NCBI RefSeq assembly: GCF_001854605.1
Contig: NZ_MKJU01000030.1
Coordinates: forward strand, 341,840-405,839
Origin: Pseudoalteromonas amylolytica
GTDB taxonomy: Bacteria > Pseudomonadota > Gammaproteobacteria > Enterobacterales > Alteromonadaceae
DNA length: 64,000 bases
Direction of reading: 5' to 3'
This document shows positions 17,209 through 25,200 of the stretch, piece by piece. The stretch's first letter is position 1. Each line of letters starts with the position of its first letter. The notes below the pieces were generated by a model that was not told the origin of the DNA, made no database searches, and saw only the letters and a program-made list of their open reading frames with translations. The position numbers were made by a program, and so were the translations under genes.

Positions 17209-17796
17209 TCAGCCGTTGTCTTCAGGTAAGTATTTATAAATGCGCATCATGGTCAGCAAGATTGCCACAAAGGTGATGCCCATGAGCCCGAATACTTTAA
17301 AATTAACCCAAGTATCGAGTGAAAAGTTGTATGCCACATACAAATTAAGCGCTGAAATAAAGGCCAGTAGCATCATCCACATCAAGTTTAGTTGCTCATA
17401 GATTGATTTTGGGATCACAATGGGTGTGTTGTCGGTTTTATCACCCTGTTCTTTTTCGCTCACTGATTTAAGCAAGCCTAATAGTGCTTTTTCTACTAGA
17501 TTCTTTTTAAAAACATATCGAGAAATCAGCAGTGATAGCGCTAAAATTGCATAAATGACAGTGGCTTTCCACATTATGAACTGTTCGTCTTGGAACAAAA
17601 TTGTCATCCCACCAAGCACCAGTGCTATAGCAAAAAATACCCAGTGTCGGGTCGCGATATGACCACTTTGGAAATAGTGATAAGCCAGTTGGATCACAGA
17701 AGTGACAATAAGTACGCCTGTAGCCCAATAGATATCGACAAATTTATAAACGGCAAAAAATAATATTAACGGAAGATACTCAAGCAATGTAGCCAT
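17209..17796 (-). CDS. yciB: Inner membrane-spanning protein YciB (septation protein A family)
   Basis: A 195-residue protein with five hydrophobic helices. The N-terminal Tyr-Leu-Pro-Leu-Ile-Leu-Phe-Phe segment and Lys-Ala-Thr-Val motif are typical of YciB/IspZ. Members affect cell-envelope synthesis and septation in enterobacteria. The C-terminus has a slightly longer acidic linker between TM3 and TM4 than I recall for E. coli YciB. Its location near yciI and the trp genes is the conserved gammaproteobacterial context. Confidence 0.9.
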   Translation of the reverse strand: MATLLEYLPLILFFAVYKFVDIYWATGVLIVTSVIQLAYHYFQSGHIATRHWVFFAIALVLGGMTILFQDEQFIMWKATVIYAILALSLLISRYVFKKNLVEKALLGLLKSVSEKEQGDKTDNTPIVIPKSIYEQLNLMWMMLLAFISALNLYVAYNFSLDTWVNFKVFGLMGITFVAILLTMMRIYKYLPEDNG

Positions 17797-17868
17797 TTAG
17801 GTTACCTTTTTATTTGTAATGCCTTGGTTTTACCAAGTTCCGAGGGGAAGTTCAAGATTGACATTTGT

Positions 17869-17886
17869 AGGCTAACTCCTTAGCCT
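17869..17886. repeat. Perfect hairpin upstream of the HU-like gene
   Basis: AGGCTAA-CTCC-TTAGCCT is a perfect 7-bp stem. An outer pair, ATTTGT and ACAAAT, could extend it with an internal loop. It lies between the divergent yciB and HU-like genes and may influence either promoter or the HU leader. No function is shown. Confidence 0.4.
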
Positions 17887-17951
17887 CTGCGCTTTTTACA
17901 AATGTGCAGCGGTATTGTTGCATAATTAGACAGTCCAGAAAGTGAGTAGTA

Positions 17952-18236
17952 ATGAATAAATCTGAATTGATCACCACGATGTCTGCAAAGAGTGAGTTGA
18001 GTAAAAAGGATAGCCAAGCTGCGTTGAATAGCCTTTTAGCAATTATTCAAAAGCGCCTGTCAGAAGGGGATCAAATGCCGATTTCTGGGCTTGGTACATT
18101 TGCATTAAGTTACCATCCACAAAAAGCGGGCCGCAATCCACAAACGGGTGAAGCTATTATAATCGCAGGGGCGAATAAAGTGCAGTTTAAAGCGGCTAAG
18201 GCGCTAAAAGACGCCTTAGCCTCAGCAAGCAATTAG
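17952..18236 (+). CDS. HU-family DNA-binding protein
   Basis: A 94-residue histone-like protein. The helical N-terminus is followed by Gly-Leu-Gly-Thr-Phe and the DNA-binding arm with Gly-Arg-Asn-Pro-Gln-Thr-Gly, the family signature, then a C-terminal Lys-Ala-Leu-Lys-Asp helix. It is slightly longer than canonical HU (90). The arm lacks the usual Lys/Arg doublet before Gly-Arg-Asn, having Tyr-His-Pro-Gln-Lys-Ala, so it looks like a divergent paralogue rather than the main HupA/HupB. Its stop overlaps that of trpA tail to tail by 4 bp. Confidence 0.85.
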   Translation: MNKSELITTMSAKSELSKKDSQAALNSLLAIIQKRLSEGDQMPISGLGTFALSYHPQKAGRNPQTGEAIIIAGANKVQFKAAKALKDALASASN

Positions 18237-19039
18237 CGTACGGTTGCTTCTTTCATCTGTGAGACAAACGCCTGTATTTCGTCTAGCAGTTTACTAGGGT
18301 CATCGATGTTTTTTTCAATGATCTTAACCACAGCCGAACCAGAAATCGCGCCTGCAGCACCACAGTCAAGTGCTGCTTTAACGTGTTCCGGGGTAGAAAT
18401 ACCAAAGCCCAGCAAAGTAGGCGCAGCATGATATTCGCTCAACTTAGTGATGATTGAATCGGCTGGCATTTGCGCGCTGGTTTCTGTGCCTGTTACACCC
18501 GAGCGCGAAAGCAGATAGGTATAGCCCCGACCATAACTTGCACACTCTCTGAGCGTGTCATCATTGGCATTAGGAGTTGCAATAAATATTGGTTCAATGC
18601 CAACGTTTTGCGCCGCTCTTCGAAATGGTTTTGACTCAAGCAACGGCACATCGGCCACTAAGATAGAGTCGACACCTGCTTCTTTTGCTTGGCGATAAAA
18701 GGTTTCTATACCTTTGGCAAAAATGAGGTTTGAATACAACAACAACCCGATAGGGATATCGCTGTTGTATTGACGCACTTGTTTGATTATCTCAAGGCAA
18801 TCCTCGGTATTGGTGTTATCTGCTAATGCACGAATATTGGCAGATTGAATTACGGGACCATCCGCGATAGGGTCTGAGAATGGGATGCCAAGCTCTAGGG
18901 CATCAGCGCCTCCATCAATAAGGCGTTTAATGATCTCAAGACTGAGCGCTTTGTTAGGATCGCCAATCGTAACGAATGGCACGAAGGCCCCTTGATTGTT
19001 TTCTGCTAGGGTACTAAACATCTGTGCGTAGCGACTCAT
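18233..19039 (-). CDS. trpA: Tryptophan synthase alpha subunit
   Basis: A 268-residue TIM-barrel enzyme that cleaves indole-3-glycerol phosphate to indole, which tunnels to TrpB. The catalytic Glu49 (Leu-Glu-Leu-Gly-Ile-Pro-Phe-Ser-Asp-Pro) and Asp60 (Ile-Ala-Asp-Gly-Pro-Val-Ile-Gln) are at the canonical positions. Ser-Arg-Ser-Gly-Val-Thr-Gly and Gly-Phe-Gly-Ile-Ser close the phosphate site. The start ATG overlaps the trpB stop (TAATG), giving translational coupling. It is the last gene of the operon; no terminator is visible beyond it because it runs straight into the HU-like gene on the other strand. Confidence 0.97.
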   Translation of the reverse strand: MSRYAQMFSTLAENNQGAFVPFVTIGDPNKALSLEIIKRLIDGGADALELGIPFSDPIADGPVIQSANIRALADNTNTEDCLEIIKQVRQYNSDIPIGLLLYSNLIFAKGIETFYRQAKEAGVDSILVADVPLLESKPFRRAAQNVGIEPIFIATPNANDDTLRECASYGRGYTYLLSRSGVTGTETSAQMPADSIITKLSEYHAAPTLLGFGISTPEHVKAALDCGAAGAISGSAVVKIIEKNIDDPSKLLDEIQAFVSQMKEATVR

Positions 19040-20223
19040 TATAGCTCTCCTCGCTCATTTAAAACTTGATGTACATGGGCTAAATCTTTGTCGCCACGAC
19101 CACTTAAATTGACCACAATGATAGTTTCTTCAGTTTGTTGCTCAGCATATTTCAGCGCGTATGCCAATGCATGACTAGATTCAAGCGCAGGAATTATTCC
19201 CTCATGCTTTGCCAGTGACTGGAATGCATCCAGTGCTTCGGTGTCAGTTATGGCAACATACTCAGCACGACCTGATTCATGTAAGTAGGCATGTTGAGGG
19301 CCAACCGCTGGGTAATCTAACCCAGCAGAAACTGAGTGTGACTCTTCTATTTGTCCATCGCCATTTTGCATGATGTAAGTATATGCACCATGTAGGATCC
19401 CTTTGGAGCCTTTGCACAGCGCAGCGCCGTGTTCTGCTGTATCTAGCCCTTTACCCGCAGGTTCAATGCCAATCAGCTTGACTCCTTCTTCTTTGATAAA
19501 GTCGCTAAACATACCAATCGCATTTGAGCCGCCGCCCACACACGCCATCACTACGTCAGGCAAGCGACCTTCAGCTTCAAGAATTTGTTGCTTAGCCTCT
19601 TCACCAATCATTTTTTGGAACTCACGAACAACGGTTGGGAAGGGGTGAGGACCCGCTGCCGTACCTAACAGGTAGTGCGCGGTTTTGTAGTTGGCTGACC
19701 AGTCACGCATTGCTTCGTTCACGGCGTCTTTAAGCGTACCAGAGCCCGCCGTAACAGGAATCACTTCAGCACCCATTAAACGCATTCTAAAGACATTGGG
19801 TTGTTGACGCTCTACGTCTTTTGCACCCATGTACACACGACATTTCAAGCCTAGCAAGGCACAAGCAAGCGCCGTTGCCACACCGTGTTGACCAGCGCCA
19901 GTCTCTGCAATAACTTCATTTTTGCCCATGCGTTTAGTCAATAATGCCTGACCTAACACCTGATTAGTTTTGTGGGCACCACCGTGTAGCAAGTCTTCAC
20001 GTTTTAGATATAGTTTAACGTTAGGGTTGCGCACCAAGTTACGTGTCAATGTTAGTGGCGTAGGGCGGCCAGCATATTCATTGAGCAATTGTTGAAATTC
20101 TCTCAAAAACTCAGGGTCCTGCTGGGCTTTGTTAAATTCTTGCTCAAGCTGCTTGAGCGCTGGGACGAGTAACTCTGGGACAAACATGCCACCAAAGTCA
20201 CCAAAATAAGCTGCGTTGTTCAT
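19039..20223 (-). CDS. trpB: Tryptophan synthase beta subunit
   Basis: A 394-residue PLP enzyme that joins indole and serine. The Schiff-base lysine lies in Gly-Gly-Ala-His-Lys-Thr-Asn-Gln (residue 85 from the chosen start), and the phosphate loop is Gly-Gly-Gly-Ser-Asn-Ala. Start: the ATG at 20223 has GAGGTGG immediately upstream; an in-frame GTG at 20229 lies within that ribosome binding site and is unlikely. It begins 7 bp after the trpCF stop. Confidence 0.97.
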   Translation of the reverse strand: MNNAAYFGDFGGMFVPELLVPALKQLEQEFNKAQQDPEFLREFQQLLNEYAGRPTPLTLTRNLVRNPNVKLYLKREDLLHGGAHKTNQVLGQALLTKRMGKNEVIAETGAGQHGVATALACALLGLKCRVYMGAKDVERQQPNVFRMRLMGAEVIPVTAGSGTLKDAVNEAMRDWSANYKTAHYLLGTAAGPHPFPTVVREFQKMIGEEAKQQILEAEGRLPDVVMACVGGGSNAIGMFSDFIKEEGVKLIGIEPAGKGLDTAEHGAALCKGSKGILHGAYTYIMQNGDGQIEESHSVSAGLDYPAVGPQHAYLHESGRAEYVAITDTEALDAFQSLAKHEGIIPALESSHALAYALKYAEQQTEETIIVVNLSGRGDKDLAHVHQVLNERGEL

Positions 20224-20230
20224 TTCCACC

Positions 20231-21598
20231 TCAATAATTCCTAATGTTTGAAAAAGCGTTTTGTAATTTTTGCTGACATTTTTTACCAGGGCTTAACTCT
20301 ACCCCAGAGTTCAAATCAACTCCTTGTGCACCCAGCTGGGTCGCAGCAAGTACGTTGTCGGGGTTTATGCCACCGGCAAGCATATAGTTATTGGCCACTT
20401 GAGAGCTTAATAATTGCCAGTCAAATTGAATGCCTGTACCGCCAAAACCCTCGTTGGTTTTGGTATCATAAAGGTGTTTATCAACACCTTGTATTGGGCT
20501 TGGTAATACATCACGAACACCTTGTGCTTTCCATATCTGGCAGGTGACTGGTAATTGACTACGTAAGGTAGCAATATATGTTTCGTCTTCTTGACCGTGT
20601 AATTGTACAGCACTGAGTTTAAGAACTTGAACATATTCAACGACCTGTTCAATATCGGCATTGACGAATACGCCTACATAGTGAAGCGGTGCGCTATCAA
20701 TGACGGCTTTGGCACAGTCTAAGTCCACATATCTTGGTGATTTAGGATAGAAGATAAGCCCGCCGTAAAGCGCTCCGGCTTGATAGGCAGCTTGTGCATC
20801 CTGAGAGCGCGTCAAGCCGCATACCTTGTTCTCTCCTAGGATCAACTTTCGACAGGCGGCATCTAAGTTACGTTCCGCCATAAGCGAACTGCCAACCAAA
20901 AAGCCATCACACAATGGCGCTAAGCGTTTAACGTCTTGGTGAGTATAAATACCAGATTCTGAGATCACGATCTTGTCGTCTGGAATAAGCTTGCGTAGTT
21001 GCTCTGTGGTTGCTAAGTCTGTGCTCAAATCTCGCAGGTTGCGGTTATTGATACCGATGATTTGTGCATCAAGAGCGAGCGCTCGCTGTACTTCTTGTTC
21101 ATTACTCACTTCGGTGAGCACGGCCATGTTAAGACCTTGAGCAAGTTGAGACAATTGCGCATATTGGGCATCATCTAACACAGATAGCATCAACAAGATG
21201 GCATCACCGCCATGTAAACGCGCCAAATAAACTTGGTATTCGTCGATAAAAAAATCTTTGCAGATCAGTGGTTGATCAACTCTTTGGCGAACATAGCTTA
21301 GGAAGTCAAAGCTACCTTGAAAATACTTTTCGTCAGTCAATACGCTAATGCAGCTGGCATAACGTTTATATACAGAAGTGATTTCATCAAGGTCAAAATG
21401 GTCTCGGATCAGCCCCTTAGATGGAGAAGCCTTTTTGCACTCTAAAATAAACTGTGTACCAAGGGTGGCCAGAGCGGCATAAAAGTCGCGTTGGCTAGGC
21501 TCCACCTTATGTATAAAATCTTCAAGTGGTAATGTGGCCTTTCTTTGTTCAAGTTCGACACGCTTATCGGCAACAATTTTTTCCAATACGTTAGCCAT
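20231..21598 (-). CDS. trpCF: Bifunctional indole-3-glycerol-phosphate synthase / phosphoribosylanthranilate isomerase
   Basis: A 455-residue fusion, as in enterobacteria and other gammaproteobacteria. The N-terminal half (about 1-255) is TrpC, with Glu-Cys-Lys-Lys-Ala-Ser-Pro-Ser-Lys-Gly, Lys-Asp-Phe-Phe-Ile and Ser-Glu-Ser-Gly-Ile. The C-terminal half is TrpF, starting around Val-Cys-Gly-Leu-Thr-Arg with the catalytic Cys, and with Gln-Leu-His-Gly-Gln-Glu and Ala-Gly-Gly-Ile-Asn-Pro. It catalyses the isomerisation and the ring closure of tryptophan synthesis. The start overlaps the trpD stop by 8 bp. Confidence 0.96.
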   Translation of the reverse strand: MANVLEKIVADKRVELEQRKATLPLEDFIHKVEPSQRDFYAALATLGTQFILECKKASPSKGLIRDHFDLDEITSVYKRYASCISVLTDEKYFQGSFDFLSYVRQRVDQPLICKDFFIDEYQVYLARLHGGDAILLMLSVLDDAQYAQLSQLAQGLNMAVLTEVSNEQEVQRALALDAQIIGINNRNLRDLSTDLATTEQLRKLIPDDKIVISESGIYTHQDVKRLAPLCDGFLVGSSLMAERNLDAACRKLILGENKVCGLTRSQDAQAAYQAGALYGGLIFYPKSPRYVDLDCAKAVIDSAPLHYVGVFVNADIEQVVEYVQVLKLSAVQLHGQEDETYIATLRSQLPVTCQIWKAQGVRDVLPSPIQGVDKHLYDTKTNEGFGGTGIQFDWQLLSSQVANNYMLAGGINPDNVLAATQLGAQGVDLNSGVELSPGKKCQQKLQNAFSNIRNY

Positions 21599-22598
21599 GA
21601 TTACTTACCTCAACAATATCTGTGAGCTTTTGGTATGCTCTGCCCGATGCCAGTACTTCCAATACGTGTGCTGTGGCTTCTTTAAAGCTCTCTGCTTTTT
21701 GTTCCATCACCAAAAGCGCCGCCACATTCGCTGCAATCGCTGCGTTATGGGCATCTTTGCCTTGGCCTTTTAAAATATTCAAACTCGCTTTGGCGTTATA
21801 CTCTGGCGTATCCCCTGCGATGTCTGCAAGCGAATAGTTTTCAAGGCCAAAGTCTTGCGCATTGAGGGTGTAGTGTGTCAGCTCGCCTTGATTAAGCTCA
21901 GTGACTTGAGTTTCACCGTGTAGTGCAATTTCGTCGGTGCCTGCGCCATGAACTATCATGGCTCTTTCTGTACCAAGCGTTTTTAGCGTTTCAGCCATAG
22001 GTGTGCAAAGCGCTGGATCGTAAACCCCAAGTAGCTGAACTTGCGGTGCTGCTGGGTTTGCCAAAGGGCCAAGAATGTTAAAAATAGTGCGCGTTTTGAG
22101 GGCTGTTCGCACTGGCATTGCGTGTTTAGTGCCTTGGTGATAGTTGGGCGCGAACAAAAAAGTAAAGCCAGTTTTGGTTAGACACTCACTGGCAACATCA
22201 CCGCTCATATCTAAATTAATACCCAATGTTTTTAATAAGTCGGCCGAACCAGATTTACTAGATACGCTACGATTACCATGCTTAACCACATTGAGACCAC
22301 ATGCGGCGGCAACAATTGCTGCAGTGGTACTGACATTAATGGTGTTAGCGCCATCGCCGCCCGTACCACAACTATCTACACAGCGTAGTCCATTGTTATT
22401 AAAAGGCTTGGCATTGCTTCGCATTGCATTTGCTGCACCAGCTATTTCTTGGGCGCATTCACCTTTCATCTTTAATGCGATCAGTACCGCAGTTAACTCA
22501 ATCTCACTGAGTTGGCCATGCATGATACTGTCAAACAGTGCACTGCTTTGTACAAAGTCCAGTGACTGTTTTGAAATTAACTTGTTGATGCTATCCAT
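21591..22598 (-). CDS. trpD: Anthranilate phosphoribosyltransferase
   Basis: A 335-residue enzyme that transfers phosphoribose from PRPP to anthranilate. The PRPP loop Gly-Thr-Gly-Gly-Asp-Gly (about residue 80) followed by Asn-Val-Ser-Thr is intact, as is Lys-His-Gly-Asn-Arg-Ser-Val-Ser. Unlike the E. coli TrpGD fusion, the glutaminase is encoded by a separate gene 8 bp upstream. Confidence 0.96.
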   Translation of the reverse strand: MDSINKLISKQSLDFVQSSALFDSIMHGQLSEIELTAVLIALKMKGECAQEIAGAANAMRSNAKPFNNNGLRCVDSCGTGGDGANTINVSTTAAIVAAACGLNVVKHGNRSVSSKSGSADLLKTLGINLDMSGDVASECLTKTGFTFLFAPNYHQGTKHAMPVRTALKTRTIFNILGPLANPAAPQVQLLGVYDPALCTPMAETLKTLGTERAMIVHGAGTDEIALHGETQVTELNQGELTHYTLNAQDFGLENYSLADIAGDTPEYNAKASLNILKGQGKDAHNAAIAANVAALLVMEQKAESFKEATAHVLEVLASGRAYQKLTDIVEVSNHG

Positions 22599-22606
22599 AG
22601 TAAATC

Positions 22607-23197
22607 CTACCGTGTTAAGTATGCGATGCTTTGCTGTAACAAGCGGGCACCATCCGGGGTTAAAATTGACTCGGGGTGAAATTGGTACCCAAGCACTCTA
22701 TCTTCACTGTGGTATATCGCCATTGGGATATCTTGATAGCTTGCGATAACCTGTAAGCAATCAGGCACATAAGTTGCCATCAGTGAGTGGTAACGCGCCA
22801 CAGGAAACTGCCTGCCCAATCCCTCAAAAACTGGGTGAGGCAGGGCATCTATAATTGAGGCTTTGCCATGTACGGTTTCTCCAGCATGGCCCACTTCGCC
22901 GCCATAGCTTTGGGTTAACGCCTGTTGGCCCAAGCAAATACCCAGCATCGGAAACTTTCCCTTACACAGTTCGATAAGCTCTAATAAACAACCTGCTTGT
23001 GCTGGATTACCAGGACCTGGAGAAAGCACCAGAATTACGGGTTGTTGTTCTTGACTCATTTTGTCAAAAATTCGTCTTGCACTGAGGTGGTTACGATACA
23101 CAACAAGGTCCATACCAAGCAGTGTGAGCTCATCAACTAAGTTATAACTGAACGAATCAAAGTTATCTAAAAAGTAGACTTTTGCGTTAGTGTGCAT
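22607..23197 (-). CDS. trpG: Anthranilate synthase component II (glutamine amidotransferase)
   Basis: A 196-residue class I glutaminase that supplies ammonia to TrpE. The nucleophile Cys88 lies in Leu-Gly-Ile-Cys-Leu-Gly-Gln-Gln. The His-Glu of the triad is in Tyr-Gln-Phe-His-Pro-Glu-Ser, and the oxyanion loop is Ser-Pro-Gly-Pro-Gly. It overlaps the end of trpE by 11 bp. PabA has a very similar sequence, but the position inside the trp operon decides for TrpG. Confidence 0.95.
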   Translation of the reverse strand: MHTNAKVYFLDNFDSFSYNLVDELTLLGMDLVVYRNHLSARRIFDKMSQEQQPVILVLSPGPGNPAQAGCLLELIELCKGKFPMLGICLGQQALTQSYGGEVGHAGETVHGKASIIDALPHPVFEGLGRQFPVARYHSLMATYVPDCLQVIASYQDIPMAIYHSEDRVLGYQFHPESILTPDGARLLQQSIAYLTR

Positions 23198-24767
23198 TGG
23201 TCGCTCCCTGATATGTAGATTGTACCGCTTTGATCACAGCCTGTGCTTTGGCGCGTGTTTCATCGGCTTCAGCTTGTGGCACTGAGTCATACACAACCCC
23301 AGCGCCAGCCTGAACATAGGCAATATCATTTTTGACAAATGCAGAGCGGATCACGATACAAGAGTCCATCGCGCCGTCGCCTGTCAGGTAGCCAACAGCA
23401 CCGCCATAACTACCACGGCGTCTTTGTTCTACTTCTCGAACCAATTGCGCCGCTTTCACTTTTGGTGCGCCGACTAAAGTGCCCATGTTCATACAGGCTT
23501 GATAAGCGTGCAGTGCGTCTAAGTCAGGTTTGAGCTGGCCGACGACACGTGATACCAAATGCATCACCTGTGAATAGCGGTCTACCTTTAGTAGCTCTTT
23601 AGCATGGCGAGTACCAGCTACGCTGATCCGAGCAATATCATTACGGGCCAAATCCACAAGCATTAAATGTTCTGCACGTTCTTTTTTGTCATTACGCAGA
23701 TCAAGCTCAATGCGGCTGTCGAGATCAGGGTTGATACGGCCGTCGGCAAACTTGCCTCGAGCACGTGTGCCTGCAATTGGATACACTTCTACTTGGTTGC
23801 TGTCGACGCAATACTTCAGAGCTGACTCTGGTGATGCGCCAAACAACACGAAGTCCTGATCGTGCATATAAAACATATAAGGACTTGGGTTTTGTTGTTT
23901 GAGTTGTTGATAAGCTGCCAGAGGCTGCGCACACGGTAATGAGAAAGTACGAGAGGGTACTACCTGAAAAATATCGCCATCCACAATATTGTGTTTGAGC
24001 TGTGACACCTGTTCACAGAAGGTCTCATCATCAATATTTACGTGAACATCCGCTTGGCCTTCATTGGGGGCCGCAAAGTAGGGAGTCAATGCATCACAGT
24101 GCGCATTAAGCTCCTCAAGCTGTTTGCCTACCTCGAAGCAGTTAGCGTGCACGTCTGGGCCGTTAAACACGTTGCCAATTAATTCCGTAGTTTGCGCTTG
24201 ATGATCGATAAGTACCAAGGTTTCCGCGAGATAAAACACATAATCAGGACAGGTGTTTTCCCCATTTGGTACATCTTGTAGCTGCTCAAAGTTGGCAACC
24301 ATGTCATAAGCAAATACACCCCCTAAGAAAACAGATAGTGGCGTTTCAGAGTTACGTTTAATGCTATTTATGCAGGTACGCAATGCACTGAAGGCGTTGT
24401 CTGCTTTGAGCTTACTAAATTCGTCCAGCTCTTCGTCCAGACTTTGATATGTTAATGTCAACGTATCGTCATCAAGCATCGCTGTACAGTTGGCTACTTG
24501 TGCTTGTAAGAAGCTGAGCAACTGCTGGCCGTTATTTGATAATGCTTTAACAACGACTTGTTTGCCAATACATTCAATACGCATTGCCGCATCCGCAAGA
24601 ATAATGCTTTTTACATTATCTTTTGAATCGATTTCTGCTGATTCTAACAACAGTGAGTTTTTCTTTCCCAGTGCAGCGTACAAAGACAAGGGGCTACTTA
24701 TGTAGTCCCGTCTTTGCCGTATACTGGTCACTTCACCTGGTGTGGTAGTTATGTGACTAAATATCAA
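23187..24767 (-). CDS. trpE: Anthranilate synthase component I
   Basis: A 526-residue chorismate-using enzyme, first of the pathway. The feedback-inhibition motif Leu-Leu-Glu-Ser-Ala lies near residue 40. The catalytic C-terminal half has Pro-Ile-Ala-Gly-Thr-Arg, Asp-Leu-Ala-Arg-Asn-Asp and Gly-Ala-Pro-Lys-Val-Lys-Ala. The start is a TTG at 24767, preceded at 8 nt by AGGGG; no ATG fits before the conserved region, and the N-terminal length then agrees with E. coli TrpE. Expression is controlled by the two attenuators upstream. Confidence 0.94.
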   Translation of the reverse strand: MIFSHITTTPGEVTSIRQRRDYISSPLSLYAALGKKNSLLLESAEIDSKDNVKSIILADAAMRIECIGKQVVVKALSNNGQQLLSFLQAQVANCTAMLDDDTLTLTYQSLDEELDEFSKLKADNAFSALRTCINSIKRNSETPLSVFLGGVFAYDMVANFEQLQDVPNGENTCPDYVFYLAETLVLIDHQAQTTELIGNVFNGPDVHANCFEVGKQLEELNAHCDALTPYFAAPNEGQADVHVNIDDETFCEQVSQLKHNIVDGDIFQVVPSRTFSLPCAQPLAAYQQLKQQNPSPYMFYMHDQDFVLFGASPESALKYCVDSNQVEVYPIAGTRARGKFADGRINPDLDSRIELDLRNDKKERAEHLMLVDLARNDIARISVAGTRHAKELLKVDRYSQVMHLVSRVVGQLKPDLDALHAYQACMNMGTLVGAPKVKAAQLVREVEQRRRGSYGGAVGYLTGDGAMDSCIVIRSAFVKNDIAYVQAGAGVVYDSVPQAEADETRAKAQAVIKAVQSTYQGATNAH

Positions 24768-24786
24768 ACCTCATTCCCCTTTAAAA

Positions 24787-24822
24787 TAAAAAACCCCACT
24801 AACTTTTTAGGTTTAGCGGGGT
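24787..24822 (-). terminator. trp attenuator 2 (3:4 terminator hairpin)
   Basis: On the minus strand ACCCCGCTAA pairs with TTAGTGGGGT (one G-U pair) and is followed by TTTTTT. It lies just before trpE. The alternative pairing is visible: TTAGCGGG directly after the second leader stop (on the plus strand, 24847-24856 region) is exactly complementary to CCCGCTAA of the terminator arm, giving an antiterminator. This is the layout of a ribosome-mediated attenuator. Confidence 0.9.
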
Positions 24823-24852
24823 CGTTCAAAAAGTTGCAACAATGCCGTCCCG

Positions 24853-24900
24853 CTAAGCCAGGCACCACCACCAAAAAGTTGTTTTTGCATTGTTGAACAT
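24853..24900 (-). CDS. trpL: trp leader peptide 2, 15 aa with three tandem Trp codons
   Basis: The ORF starts at the ATG at 24900, preceded by AGGGAAAACT, and reads MFNNAKTTFWWWCLA then TAG. Three consecutive TGG codons near the end are the sensor for charged tRNA-Trp. The stop codon overlaps the segment that pairs with the terminator arm, so a ribosome stalled at the Trp codons frees the antiterminator. It is the second of two complete leader/attenuator units. Confidence 0.9.
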   Translation of the reverse strand: MFNNAKTTFWWWCLA

Positions 24901-24923
24901 AGTTTTCCCTGAAAATTAGATAT

Positions 24924-24952
24924 AAAAAAACCCGCTTACATTGAGCGGGTTG
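24924..24952 (-). terminator. trp attenuator 1 (3:4 terminator hairpin)
   Basis: On the minus strand AACCCGCT and AGCGGGTT form the stem with a 7-nt loop, followed by seven T. The segment AGCGGGT at 24979-24985, just after the first leader stop, is exactly complementary to ACCCGCT and forms the competing antiterminator. It lies 24 bp before the second leader ORF. Confidence 0.92.
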
Positions 24953-24986
24953 ATATTTTCGTTAAGACACAACGAATCACCCGCTT

Positions 24987-25031
24987 TTACGAGTGCCACC
25001 ACCAAATGTTTTTGCTTACTGTTGTTATCAT
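24987..25031 (-). CDS. trpL: trp leader peptide 1, 14 aa with three tandem Trp codons
   Basis: The ORF from the ATG at 25031 reads MITTVSKNIWWWHS then TAA. The three TGG codons and the nearby antiterminator/terminator arms make a complete trp leader. No strong Shine-Dalgarno is visible, only an A-rich upstream stretch, which differs from leader 2. It is the promoter-proximal unit. Confidence 0.9.
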   Translation of the reverse strand: MITTVSKNIWWWHS

Positions 25032-25069
25032 GGTTTTAGATTTTTTCGTTTACTTGTCTTTAGTGGGTA

Positions 25070-25100
25070 CAGTAAACCGTACTGGTTCATATTCTGTCAA
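25070..25100 (-). promoter_or_regulatory. trp promoter with a TrpR-operator-like palindrome
   Basis: On the minus strand TTGACA (25095-25100) and TTTACT (25071-25076) are spaced by 18 bp, upstream of leader 1. The -10 region is overlapped by CAGTA-N5-TACTG (25070-25084), a perfect 5-bp inverted repeat placed as the TrpR operator is in E. coli. The half site differs from the enterobacterial CTAG core, so TrpR binding is inference. Confidence 0.65.
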
Positions 25101-25200
25101 CCCCTGCTTTGGCAAAAAGAAAAAATTTCACAGAAACGACACAAACAACAGTGATATACTGTGACCCTGATGACAGCAACTATTTAGATAAAGAGTTCAA

